NCBI RefSeq assembly: GCF_001457655.1
Contig: NZ_LN831035.1
Location: 1,302,001 to 1,366,000 of the forward strand
Direction: 5' to 3'
Length of the DNA: 64,000 bases
Origin: Haemophilus influenzae
GTDB taxonomy: Bacteria; Pseudomonadota; Gammaproteobacteria; Enterobacterales; Pasteurellaceae
Shown: piece after piece, positions 46,908-55,613 of the stretch
Numbering within the stretch: the stretch's first letter is position 1
How the letters are laid out: the number at the start of each line of letters is the position of its first letter
Notes under the pieces: model-generated
Seen by the model: the letters and a program-made list of their open reading frames with translations, nothing else
Told to the model about the DNA's origin: nothing
Database searches by the model: none
Program-made: the position numbers and the translations under genes

Positions 46908-48063
46908 TAGTTTTGGTGAGTCAATGGAAAAAGCTGGCTATGAGCGAGCTAGTGATTCTGATTCATCCTTTTCCGGTGGAGGTGGTTGGCGAGAAGATAA
47001 CAGTAGTGATAGTTATCGTAGTACGTCAGATAGATGGAATGACCACAAATCTAGATACGGAAAAGACAAAGTCTATACTGATGCATTTAATGAGCGAAGA
47101 AATAACTCTAGTTGGAGCGGTGGTCATAGCGCAATTAGCCGAACAATTAGTGAAAAATATCATTCACTTTCTAATGGGCAAATGAGCGCCGCCGTTCCTG
47201 AAAAAGATCAGAAAACACTCACTGGCGGTTTGTTTGGAAAAAGTTACTCCAATGCGCCTTATTCTGAACGCACTCCTTCTATATTTGATAGAAACATACG
47301 TGGTTCAATGACATTAAATAACGGCGATGTATGGTCAAGCGATCCCCAATATTCATCCGTTCGAGAACGGGCGGACATCAATAGTTACGACCGTATTAAA
47401 CGGGGCGAAGAATTGAACTTAATTGGTCGTGCTGTAGGAGGCGTTTTTAGTGGGGTGGGCGGGGCAGCAACAACGCCAGTTGGCAAAATTGCTGAAAGTG
47501 CGGCAAATTTTGGGCTTTCCCACGTTGGGGATTTATCTCGACAATTCAAAAGCAACCAAGAGCAAGCGTATTATGATAGCCTCACTCCAGAGGGGAAAGC
47601 GTATTACGATACAAGAGTAGATTTCATCAATAAGTCCTATAAGAATGCTCGGGAAAAATATGAAACGAACGATAAATGGATTGATAGAGGTATTACAGCT
47701 GCACAAGTCGGTTTATCTGCTTTAGGGCCTCCTGGTGCAATGCTAGGGTCTGGGATTGGTTTATTAGGTAAAGCGATCAACAAAAAAGACACGATGACAA
47801 AATCATTACGTGATTTAACAGAGACGCTTAACTCTAACGCATTAAATAACCACATCGCACAACAAAATGAATTAGCTGAAAAAGAACGTCAAGCCTATAA
47901 GGAATTTATGGCTGGGCGTGATTTACGCAGTGACAATACACAACCAAAAGGCATACTGAACACTATGCATAATCGTATGCAAAATATAGATCCTGATAAA
48001 CAGGTCAAAACGAGTGACGTTCCTAACCTAAGAAATTATTGGGCAAATATCATCGTATCATAG
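46891..48063 (+). CDS. unrecognised late-cluster protein 3 (Ser/Gly-rich N-terminus)
   Basis: The 390-residue product has a low-complexity N-terminus (DSDSSFSGGGG, SSDSYRSTSDRW), a middle part with a Gly/Ala-rich hydrophobic segment (IGRAVGGVFSGVGGAATTPVG, about residue 176-196) and a second one (AAQVGLSALGPPGAMLGSGIGLLGKAI), then a charged helical tail. Two Gly-rich membrane-active-like segments fit an ejection or pore role, unproven. No family recognised. Confidence 0.6.
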   Translation: MAELHDSFGESMEKAGYERASDSDSSFSGGGGWREDNSSDSYRSTSDRWNDHKSRYGKDKVYTDAFNERRNNSSWSGGHSAISRTISEKYHSLSNGQMSAAVPEKDQKTLTGGLFGKSYSNAPYSERTPSIFDRNIRGSMTLNNGDVWSSDPQYSSVRERADINSYDRIKRGEELNLIGRAVGGVFSGVGGAATTPVGKIAESAANFGLSHVGDLSRQFKSNQEQAYYDSLTPEGKAYYDTRVDFINKSYKNAREKYETNDKWIDRGITAAQVGLSALGPPGAMLGSGIGLLGKAINKKDTMTKSLRDLTETLNSNALNNHIAQQNELAEKERQAYKEFMAGRDLRSDNTQPKGILNTMHNRMQNIDPDKQVKTSDVPNLRNYWANIIVS

Positions 48064-48072
48064 GAGAAATTC

Positions 48073-48600
48073 ATGGGCATTTTAGATTCAATGACACAAC
48101 AATCACAACCGCAGACAACAGAACAAAGTGCGGTCGAAAATCCACAGGGTTCACAACAACAGGGAAGTATGGCGCAGATGTATCAAATGTTGATGCAAAA
48201 TTCCATTAATGCTATCGCAAATGTTGCGCAACAACGTATTCAAGAAAAAGGTCCCGAAGAAGGTATTGCCGATTTAGTCGCAAAAGCAATGATTTCAAAT
48301 CTTCAGGCCGCGCAACAAAATGGAAAAACTATTCCGCCGCAAGTGATGATGCAAGTCGCTAAAGATTTAGCTATGCAATTATTACAGCAAGTTGGTGTGC
48401 CAGAAGAGCAAATTGATGATGTATTGATTGATATTTTAATGAATGCGCTTGAGCAATTTGGCGAAGCAACGCACGGTGCGTTACCTCAGGAAGAAGAACA
48501 GCAATACGTTGATATGATCAACAAAGTATCTGAAATGGAAAGCCAACGTCGTGCGCAAGTGCAAAACGGTCAATCAAAACCAATGCAACAAGGGGCATAA
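48073..48600 (+). CDS. unrecognised late-cluster protein 4 (Gln-rich)
   Basis: The 175-residue product opens MGILDSMTQQSQPQ, alike to the SILGSM start of protein 1. It is very rich in glutamine (QGSQQQGSMAQMYQMLMQNS) with a helical core (LVAKAMISNLQAAQQ, DLAMQLLQQVGVPEEQIDDVLIDILMNALEQFG). An uptake sequence is inside at 48126. The function is unknown. Confidence 0.6.
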   Translation: MGILDSMTQQSQPQTTEQSAVENPQGSQQQGSMAQMYQMLMQNSINAIANVAQQRIQEKGPEEGIADLVAKAMISNLQAAQQNGKTIPPQVMMQVAKDLAMQLLQQVGVPEEQIDDVLIDILMNALEQFGEATHGALPQEEEQQYVDMINKVSEMESQRRAQVQNGQSKPMQQGA

Positions 48601-48603
48601 TTT

Positions 48604-49368
48604 ATGGGATGGGGTGGAATTTTAGGTGCGATGACACAAGGATTGGGAACTGGTATTGTCAAAAATGTTGAGCAAGGGTGGAAAGATGAAGAAACTCAAA
48701 AGTTGTTAGATTGGAAAACGGCAGAAGCCGACAAACAACGTGCTTTTGATAGTGAATTGCTTGATAAAAAATACAAGCACGAGTTTGAGCTTGAAGATCA
48801 TAGAACCCGTAATGAAATTTCAGCGGCGGCTGCAAAAGCTCGAATTTCAGCACGTTATTCTCATGGTGGTGAATCAGAAGCGCAAAAAAATCTTCTTGGC
48901 GCAACTCAAACGCTTGGTATTTATGATAGCCAATTACATTCCTTGCAAGAAAAATTGTCCGCAACAGAAGATAAAGAGCAACAAAATGCGATTGCAGCAA
49001 GAATCAATGCTGTTTCTGCTGAACGCGAGAATTATCTTAAACGCCCTGATACAATCGCTGCATTTAAGGGGGCTGGCCAGATGGGACAAGCGCTTTATAT
49101 GACTGGTGGTGGTAATATGGATTTGTACAATCCGAAACCAGTGGAGCGCGAAACGGTAGCTGAGGATGTTAAATCTTCTGTCGCTCCTCCTGTGCGCAAT
49201 ATGATTGATGTAAATAATCTCACTCCACAACAGGCGGCAGATATTGCAAGACAGAAAAGTGAAGATGCCGCTCGTTTGCAGTTTTCCAAAGCGTCAGCGG
49301 ATGCTAAAGACTGGGCGCAAAAACGTACACAGTATCAATCATCAACTTTCATTCCGCGAACATTCTAA
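48604..49368 (+). CDS. unrecognised late-cluster protein 5 (coiled coil)
   Basis: The 254-residue product begins GWGGILGAMTQGLGTG, a Gly-rich start like its neighbours, then a long charged coiled coil (WKTAEADKQRAFDSELLDKKYKHEFELEDHR, SAAAAKARISARY, LQEKLSATEDKEQQNAIAARI). It ends near a bidirectional terminator, the last gene of the rightward late region. Confidence 0.6.
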   Translation: MGWGGILGAMTQGLGTGIVKNVEQGWKDEETQKLLDWKTAEADKQRAFDSELLDKKYKHEFELEDHRTRNEISAAAAKARISARYSHGGESEAQKNLLGATQTLGIYDSQLHSLQEKLSATEDKEQQNAIAARINAVSAERENYLKRPDTIAAFKGAGQMGQALYMTGGGNMDLYNPKPVERETVAEDVKSSVAPPVRNMIDVNNLTPQQAADIARQKSEDAARLQFSKASADAKDWAQKRTQYQSSTFIPRTF

Positions 49369-49399
49369 AAAGTGCGGTCAGATTTTCGCATTTCAATAA

Positions 49400-49445
49400 A
49401 AGCAAAAGGCGAGGTTTTAGCCCCGCCTTCTTTTGCTTGTTTAAC
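49400..49445. terminator. strong bidirectional terminator at the prophage right end
   Basis: AAGCAAAAGGCG pairs with CGCCTTcTTTTGCTT across an inner GG/CC stem and TTTTAG loop, giving a long hairpin at the end of the late operon and of the minus-strand gene remnant beyond it. Confidence 0.8.
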
Positions 49446-49483
49446 AGTAAAGTTAATGTTTACTTGAATTAATTCTAACGCAT

Positions 49484-49753
49484 CTAATCGTCCGTTACAG
49501 TTACAAAAGCGAAGTCTTTTTCCACAATTGCTTTTGCTCGCTCAAACTCTTCTATTCCCTGTTCATCAGAACAATTTTCAACAAAGTCTATAAAATCCTG
49601 ATTATCAATTTTCACAATGTTGTTTGATTCGTCATATACAACTTCGCTTGAAAAATAAAGTTACCCCTGTTCTTTCCATTGTTTAGCTAATTCTTCTGAT
49701 TGAAATACTTTTCTTGGATTCCCATCAAGGGAACAAAAATATAGGGTTTTCAT
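49484..49753 (-). pseudogene. 89-residue gene interrupted by an ochre codon
   Basis: From ATG at 49753 (preceded by AGGAGAAT) the frame reads MKTLYFCSLDGNPRKVFQS...WKEQG, then TAA at 49663-49661, and continues in frame as LYFSSEVVYDESNNIVKI...FAFVTVTDD to a stop at 49484. The continuity of the frame and the acidic, uniform composition suggest one small phage gene broken by a single nonsense change. The function is unknown. Alternatively, only the 30-residue first part is made. Confidence 0.65.
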
Positions 49754-49936
49754 AGATTCTCCTATGATTTTGCCTCACGCATTATTCTTACCAAGAAATT
49801 TAATACTTAGGGAATAGAACAGCCCGCGGCTCATTCACGGATCATTTTAAGTTATTATTTAGTTATATCGCCGTTAGTGAATTTCCTCTAAGGTATTGTT
49901 TTTATTGGTGTTGTTATGGCGATGTTATTTAAAATT
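49754..49936. other. gap between the prophage remnant and ssrA
   Basis: No gene. There is no obvious terminator hairpin just after the tmRNA 3' end, where one would be expected, and no visible direct repeat of the tmRNA 3' sequence at the left prophage end. A short GC-rich palindrome-like patch (GCCCGCGGCTC) lies near 49823. Confidence 0.5.
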
Positions 49937-50302
49937 TGGTGGAGCTGGGGGGAGTTGAACCCCCGTCCGAAATTACTCTACCTTCAGTACTACACGTTTA
50001 GTCTCGTCTTTAATTTCACTTAAGCATGCGGACAGACACGCTAAACTTAAGCTAGTTTGATTCAATTTAGTGCTTCGATCCTCAAACGGTGGCTTCCACA
50101 CGATCTCGTTTTGGTTTGACTCCGCGTTATCCCCGTCTTACGAGCGGAAGCTGGAGCGCGAAGGCTAAATGCAGGTTATTAAGCTGCTAAAGCGTATTGT
50201 TCGTCGTTTGCGACTATTTTTTTGCGGTTTATTTACGAGGCCTACCGCACCTCGACGTGCACCTTGGGCTTCGCTAATCCCGTCGAATCCAGAATCAGCC
50301 CC
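49937..50302 (-). ncRNA. ssrA: transfer-messenger RNA (tmRNA)
   Basis: tmRNA rescues stalled ribosomes. On the minus strand it begins GGGGCTGATTCTGGATTCGA (5' end at 50302) and ends in the tRNA-like TTCAACTCCCCCCAGCTCCA plus CCA (49937). The tag frame (50211-50179) reads ANDEQYALAA and stop TAA; the first alanine comes from the charged tmRNA itself. Pairing between the two ends gives the tRNA-like acceptor and T arm with the G-U identity pair for alanine. The ends are exact on the mature ends known for this RNA. Confidence 0.97.
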
Positions 50303-50685
50303 AAAATTGCGTGTTAGTCTAGCAAAAAAAGAAAGCTAGGGAAAGTCGAGATTGATTGAATTTTTGTATGAAAGCTAGAATAACCTTAAATATTGTCTAT
50401 TTATTATTGGCTTATTACCTTATTAACAATTCATCTCTAAATTGATTGGAGACGATCATTGATTTTTTATGGACGGGAGGCTTGATAATGGCGTTAATTA
50501 ATTGGCATTATTTCACGCTTTATTTTTGATGATAGGAGCTATAGATTTGTAAATTATGGCAAAATTAAAGATATTTACGAATTCCTAAAAATATAACACA
50601 GCATATATGCTATAATTAGCTCCTAAACTTTTTGGAAAATGTTATCTTATTCTAGTATTTATCATCAATGATTTTATAAAATTTC
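50303..50685. other. AT-rich gap between ssrA and tRNA-fMet
   Basis: It holds the divergent upstream regions of the two RNA genes. TAGACT about 24 bases before the tmRNA 5' end is a plausible -10 for ssrA. I see no gene longer than a dozen codons; one ATG at 50488 behind GGGAGG opens only 12 codons. Confidence 0.5.
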
Positions 50686-50713
50686 TTGCATATTAAATTT
50701 TTATCACTATAAT
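50686..50713 (+). promoter_or_regulatory. promoter of tRNA-fMet
   Basis: TTGCAT (50686-50691), 16-base spacer, a perfect TATAAT (50708-50713), 17 bases before the mature 5' end. Confidence 0.75.
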
Positions 50714-50730
50714 GTAGCACATATTTCGGA

Positions 50731-50807
<77 letters not shown>

Positions 50808-50828
50808 ATAATAAGTTCAGTAAAAGAA

Positions 50829-50849
50829 CCCCAGTTTTGGGGTTTTTTT
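50829..50849 (+). terminator. terminator after tRNA-fMet
   Basis: CCCC-AGTTTT-GGGG stem-loop followed by seven T residues. Confidence 0.85.
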
Positions 50850-50869
50850 CTATAAGAAATTTAGTAACT

Positions 50870-50903
50870 GGGCTTAGGTTCTTATGAACCTAACCCTTTT
50901 TTT
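50870..50903 (+). terminator. second hairpin terminator before rimP
   Basis: GGGcTTAGGTTC pairs with GAACCTAAcCC around TTAT, followed by seven T residues. Coming after a first terminator, it may be an attenuator in the leader of the rimP operon or a back-up terminator. Confidence 0.65.
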
Positions 50904-51029
50904 ATGCCTGAGATTTAATAAACTATCTTCTTACTATTACTAAAATAGAGGAGATAAGTATTGTTTAGAATAAGGTTTCATAAGGTTATGATATAGTGCG
51001 ATGAATTGCACCTTATATAGGAGTAGAAA

Positions 51030-51485
51030 TTGGCTACATTAGAACAAAATTTACAAGAAATGCTACAAGATGCAGTAGAAGATTTAGGCTGTGAATTGTG
51101 GGGGATTGAGTGTCAGCGCACGGGGCGTTTTATGACTGTGCGTTTATTTATAGATAAAGATAGTGGTGTGACGGTTGATGATTGTGCTGATGTAAGTCGT
51201 CAAGTGAGCGCAATTTTAGACGTGGAAGATCCAATTGCGGATAAATACAATCTAGAAGTGTCGTCACCAGGTTTAGATCGTCCGCTATTTACCTTGCCGC
51301 AATTTGAACGCTATATTGGGCAAGATATCGCTGTGCATTTGCGAATTCCAGTGATGGAACGCCGTAAATGGCAAGGTCAGTTAGAACGTATTGAAAAGGA
51401 TATGATTACTTTAATCGTTGATGATCAAGAACAAATTTTAGTCTTCGGAAACATTCAAAAAGCGAATGTTGTTGCAAAATTTTAA
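51030..51485 (+). CDS. rimP: ribosome maturation factor RimP
   Basis: RimP binds the free 30S subunit and is needed for its late assembly. The start is TTG at 51030, preceded by TAGGAG; no ATG nearby keeps the conserved N-terminus ([28 protein letters not shown]). The 151-residue product has [12 protein letters not shown], the family signature at about residues 70-80. First of the rimP-nusA-infB operon; nusA starts 16 bases after. Confidence 0.95.
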   Translation: MATLEQNLQEMLQDAVEDLGCELWGIECQRTGRFMTVRLFIDKDSGVTVDDCADVSRQVSAILDVEDPIADKYNLEVSSPGLDRPLFTLPQFERYIGQDIAVHLRIPVMERRKWQGQLERIEKDMITLIVDDQEQILVFGNIQKANVVAKF

Positions 51486-51501
51486 AAGGAGAAAAAGAGA
51501 A

Positions 51502-52989
51502 ATGAGTAAAGAAATTTTACTGGCGGCGGAAGCTGTATCCAATGAAAAATTATTACCACGTGAGAAAATTTTTGAAGCATTAGAGAGTGCGATTGCGATC
51601 TCTACTAAGAAGAAGTTTGAATATGAAACGGATATTCGCGTTTCAATTAATCCCAAAACAGGAGAATTTGATACTTTTCGCCGTTGGTTAGTCGTAGATG
51701 AAGTAAAAGTACCAACGAAGGAAATTACTTTGGAAGCGGCGCAATTTGATGATCCAAATTTGCAACTTGGAGAGTATGTGGAAGATCAAATTGAATCTAT
51801 TGCATTTGACCGTATTGCAATGCAAACGGCACGTCAAGTTATTAGCACTAAAATTCGTGAAGCTGAACGTGCAAAAGTGGTTGAACAATTTCGTGAAGAA
51901 GAAGGAAAAATTGTAACAGGCACCGTAAAAAAAGTAAGTCGAGACAGTATTATTTTAGACCTTGGCAATAAAGCGGAAGCGATGATTGCACGTGAAGATA
52001 TGTTACCACGTGAAAACTTCCGTCCGGGAGATCGTGTTCGTGGGGTGCTTTATAAAGTAAATCCTGAAGGCAAAACTGCACAATTATTTGTGACACGTTC
52101 TAAACCAGAAATGTTGATCGAATTATTCCGTATTGAAGTGCCTGAAATTGGCGAAGAAATGATTGAAATTCGTGGTGCAGCTCGTGATGCGGGTTCTCGT
52201 GCTAAAATCGCGGTAAAATCAAATGATAAACGTATCGATCCTGTTGGTGCTTGTGTAGGAATGCGTGGTGCGCGTGTTCAGGCAATTACGAATGAACTTG
52301 GCGGTGAGCGTGTAGATATCGTGCTTTGGGATGATAATCCAGCACAATTTGTGATCAATGCAATGGCACCTGCGGATGTTTCTTCTATTATCGTTGATGA
52401 AGATAATCATTCTATGGATATTGCTGTTGAAGCTGATAATCTTGCTCAAGCCATTGGTCGTAATGGTCAAAACGTGCGTTTAGCAACACAATTAACGGGT
52501 TGGACACTAAACGTAATGACGACTGATGAGTTAAATGCTAAGCATCAAGCAGAAGATAATAAAGTGTTAAATTTATTTATTAACGCATTAGAACTTGATG
52601 AAGAATTTGCACAAATCCTTGTAGAAGAAGGATTCACAAGTTTAGAAGAAATTGCTTATGTGCCAATGAATGAATTGACAGCAATTGATGGTTTGGAAGA
52701 TGAAGATCTTGTTGAAGAGCTTCAAACTCGTGCTAAAAATGCGATTACAGCCGCAGCAGTAGCTGAAGAAGAAGCACTGAAAAAAGCGAATGTTGAAGAT
52801 CGTTTATTGAATTTAGAGGGAATGAATCGTCACGTTGCAATCAAACTAGCAGAAAAACAAATTACCACCCTTGAAGAACTCGCAGAACAAGGCGTTGATG
52901 ATTTAACTGATATTGAAGAATTAACCGCAGAACAGGCCGCAGATTTAATTATGGCTGCACGTAATATTTGTTGGTTTGGCGAAGAATAA
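51502..52989 (+). CDS. nusA: transcription termination/antitermination factor NusA
   Basis: NusA binds RNA polymerase and tunes pausing, termination and antitermination. The ATG at 51502 follows AAAGAG and gives 495 residues, equal to E. coli NusA. Domains are the N-terminal polymerase-binding part, S1 ([27 protein letters not shown]), two KH domains ([22 protein letters not shown] and [21 protein letters not shown]) and two acidic C-terminal helical repeats that contact alpha-CTD. infB starts 11 bases after. Confidence 0.97.
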   Translation: MSKEILLAAEAVSNEKLLPREKIFEALESAIAISTKKKFEYETDIRVSINPKTGEFDTFRRWLVVDEVKVPTKEITLEAAQFDDPNLQLGEYVEDQIESIAFDRIAMQTARQVISTKIREAERAKVVEQFREEEGKIVTGTVKKVSRDSIILDLGNKAEAMIAREDMLPRENFRPGDRVRGVLYKVNPEGKTAQLFVTRSKPEMLIELFRIEVPEIGEEMIEIRGAARDAGSRAKIAVKSNDKRIDPVGACVGMRGARVQAITNELGGERVDIVLWDDNPAQFVINAMAPADVSSIIVDEDNHSMDIAVEADNLAQAIGRNGQNVRLATQLTGWTLNVMTTDELNAKHQAEDNKVLNLFINALELDEEFAQILVEEGFTSLEEIAYVPMNELTAIDGLEDEDLVEELQTRAKNAITAAAVAEEEALKKANVEDRLLNLEGMNRHVAIKLAEKQITTLEELAEQGVDDLTDIEELTAEQAADLIMAARNICWFGEE

Positions 52990-53000
52990 GGAGAGCAGTA

Positions 53001-55535
53001 ATGACTGAAGATGTTAAGGCTGATGCGCCAAAAAAATTAAGCATTCAACGCAGAACAAAAACAACAGTGAGCAGCACCACAACTGGCGGTAAAAGCAAAG
53101 AAGTACAAGTAGAAGTACGTAAAAAACGCACAGTAAAAACTGATATTGCTCAACAAGAAGAAGCAAAATTAAAAGCACAGCAAGAAGCGGAAGCGAAAAA
53201 AATTGCTGAACAAAAAGCAGCAGAAGAAAAAGCTCGTTTAGAAGCTGAAAAAGCGGCAACTAAGAAAGAAGCTGATGAAAAATCAAAAGCTGAAAAAGCG
53301 AAAGCAGAAACCGCTAAGCCAGCAAAAAGTGCGGTAGATTCTAAAGCTAAATTTGTTGATCCTGAAAAAGAGAAACGTAAAGCAGAAGAAGCTGAACTTC
53401 GTCGTAAAGCTGAAGAAGTGGCTCGTCAAAAAGCAGAAGAACAAGCTCGTCGTGCAGCAGAAGAAGCTAAACGTTATGCTGAAGCAGATGATTCAGACAA
53501 TGAATCTTCTTCAGAAGACTATTCTGATTACAATTTAAGTTCAAGATATGCACTTGAAGCAGAAGATGAAGAAGATCGTCGTAATGAAAATCGTGGTCGA
53601 GGTAAAAATAAAGTAGCAAAAGCAAAAAAAGGCGGTCGTGACGATGAAAATAGCAAAAACTCGAAAAACGAGCGCGAATCTAATCGTAAAAATCAAAAAG
53701 ATGCTAAGTTTGGTAAAGGTAAAAATGGAAAAAAAGGCACCGCACTTCAACAAGCCTTTACTAAACCAGTTCAAGTAGTAAAAGCAGATGTTGTGATTGG
53801 CGAAACCATTACCGTTGCAGAACTTGCGAACAAAATGTCGGTGAAAGCGACAGAAATCATTAAAGTGATGATGAAAATGGGTGAAATGGTCACCATCAAC
53901 CAAGTTATCGATCAAGAAACCGCTCAATTAGTAGCGGAAGAACTTGGTCATAAAGTAATTCTTCGCAATGAAAATGAGCTTGAAGAAGCGGTATTAGGTG
54001 ATCGCGATGTAAACGCGGAAAAAGTAACGCGTGCGCCAGTTGTAACTATTATGGGACACGTTGATCACGGTAAAACTTCTTTACTTGACTATATTCGTAA
54101 AGCGAAAGTTGCTGCAGGCGAAGCGGGTGGTATTACTCAACATATCGGTGCGTATCACGTAGAAATGGATGATGGCAAAATGATCACCTTCTTGGATACT
54201 CCAGGACACGCAGCGTTTACTTCTATGCGTGCACGTGGCGCAAAAGCAACAGATATCGTTGTTCTTGTTGTTGCGGCCGATGATGGTGTGATGCCTCAAA
54301 CTATCGAAGCGATTCAACACGCAAAAGCAGCGGGTGCACCTTTAGTGGTTGCAGTAAATAAAATTGATAAACCAGAAGCAAATCCAGATCGTGTTGAGCA
54401 AGAATTATTACAACATGATGTCATTTCTGAGAAATTCGGTGGTGATGTGCAATTCGTTCCAGTATCGGCGAAGAAAGGTACTGGGGTTGATGATTTATTA
54501 GATGCAATCTTACTTCAATCTGAAGTGCTTGAATTGACTGCTGTAAAAGACGGCATGGCAAGTGGTGTAGTCATTGAATCTTACTTGGATAAAGGTCGTG
54601 GCCCTGTGGCAACTATCTTGGTTCAATCAGGTACACTACGTAAAGGTGACATCGTACTTTGTGGTTTTGAATATGGCCGTGCGCGTGCAATGCGTGATGA
54701 AAACGGGAAAGAAGTGGATGAAGCAGGTCCTTCAATTCCAGTTGAATTATTAGGTCTTTCAGGTGTGCCTGCAGCGGGTGATGAAGCAACCGTTGTACGT
54801 GATGAGAAAAAAGCACGTGAAGTGGCATTATATCGTCAAGGTAAATTCCGTGAAGTGAAATTAGCTCGTCAGCAAAAAGCTAAACTTGAAAATATGTTTA
54901 GCAATATGTCTGAAGGCGATGTGGCTGAATTGAACGTTATTGTGAAAGCGGATGTACAAGGCTCTGTAGAGGCGATTGTTCAAGCGTTAAATGAACTTTC
55001 TACCAATGAAGTAAAAGTTAAAGTTGTTGGTTCAGGTGTAGGTGGTATTACTGAAACTGATGCAACTTTAGCTACCGCATCTAATGCCATCATTGTTGGC
55101 TTTAATGTTCGAGCGGATGCAACAGCTCGTCGTGTCATTGAAGCTGAAAACATTGATTTACGTTACTACTCAATCATCTATGAATTGTTGAATGAAATTA
55201 AAGCAGCAATGAGCGGTATGTTAGAGCCTGAATTTAAACAAGAAATTATTGGTTTAGCTGAAGTTCGTGATGTATTCCGTCATCCGAAATTTGGTGCAAT
55301 CGCAGGCTGTATGGTAACTGAGGGTGTAGTGAAACGTAACAACCCAATCCGTGTATTACGTGACAACGTCGTTATCTTTGAAGGGGAATTAGAATCTCTT
55401 CGCCGTTTCAAAGATGATGTATCTGAAGTTCGTAACGGTATGGAATGTGGTATCGGCGTGAAAAACTACAACGATGTAAAAGTTGGCGACCAAATCGAGG
55501 TGTTTGAAGTGGTTGAGGTTAAGCGTTCAATCTAA
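53001..55535 (+). CDS. infB: translation initiation factor IF-2
   Basis: IF-2 is the GTPase that brings initiator tRNA to the 30S subunit and drives subunit joining. The ATG at 53001 follows AGGAGAG and gives 844 residues. The N-terminal half is a highly charged Ala/Lys/Glu coiled coil ([22 protein letters not shown]). The G domain has GHVDHGKTS (G1), DTPGHAAF (G3), NKID (G4) and SAKKG (G5), followed by domains II-IV; the C-terminal domain binds formyl-Met-tRNA, whose gene opens this region. Confidence 0.98.
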   Translation: MTEDVKADAPKKLSIQRRTKTTVSSTTTGGKSKEVQVEVRKKRTVKTDIAQQEEAKLKAQQEAEAKKIAEQKAAEEKARLEAEKAATKKEADEKSKAEKAKAETAKPAKSAVDSKAKFVDPEKEKRKAEEAELRRKAEEVARQKAEEQARRAAEEAKRYAEADDSDNESSSEDYSDYNLSSRYALEAEDEEDRRNENRGRGKNKVAKAKKGGRDDENSKNSKNERESNRKNQKDAKFGKGKNGKKGTALQQAFTKPVQVVKADVVIGETITVAELANKMSVKATEIIKVMMKMGEMVTINQVIDQETAQLVAEELGHKVILRNENELEEAVLGDRDVNAEKVTRAPVVTIMGHVDHGKTSLLDYIRKAKVAAGEAGGITQHIGAYHVEMDDGKMITFLDTPGHAAFTSMRARGAKATDIVVLVVAADDGVMPQTIEAIQHAKAAGAPLVVAVNKIDKPEANPDRVEQELLQHDVISEKFGGDVQFVPVSAKKGTGVDDLLDAILLQSEVLELTAVKDGMASGVVIESYLDKGRGPVATILVQSGTLRKGDIVLCGFEYGRARAMRDENGKEVDEAGPSIPVELLGLSGVPAAGDEATVVRDEKKAREVALYRQGKFREVKLARQQKAKLENMFSNMSEGDVAELNVIVKADVQGSVEAIVQALNELSTNEVKVKVVGSGVGGITETDATLATASNAIIVGFNVRADATARRVIEAENIDLRYYSIIYELLNEIKAAMSGMLEPEFKQEIIGLAEVRDVFRHPKFGAIAGCMVTEGVVKRNNPIRVLRDNVVIFEGELESLRRFKDDVSEVRNGMECGIGVKNYNDVKVGDQIEVFEVVEVKRSI

Positions 55536-55549
55536 CCTTTAACAAAATA

Positions 55550-55592
55550 AAGGGCGGTTAAAAATCATAGTGTTTTTAATCGCCCTTTTGTT
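55550..55592. terminator. bidirectional terminator after infB
   Basis: AAGGGCGgTTAAAAA pairs with TTTTTAAtCGCCCTT, with T-rich tails both ways, between convergent infB and hsdR. Confidence 0.85.
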
Positions 55593-55613
55593 ATTAAATA
55601 AACCGCATCAAAA

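Noticed and set aside
24241..49835. GCGGGCTGTT at the left end and its inverted copy near 49823 as attachment-site remnants
   Set aside because: Ten bases in inverted orientation inside a terminator on one side; att sites should be direct repeats.
50488..50530. Short open frame (12 codons) with a good ribosome site between ssrA and tRNA-fMet
   Set aside because: Too short and with no supporting feature; likely chance.
53014..53927. Long open frames antisense to infB
   Set aside because: Produced by biased codon use of the Lys/Glu/Ala-rich IF-2 N-terminus; no start signals or family likeness.
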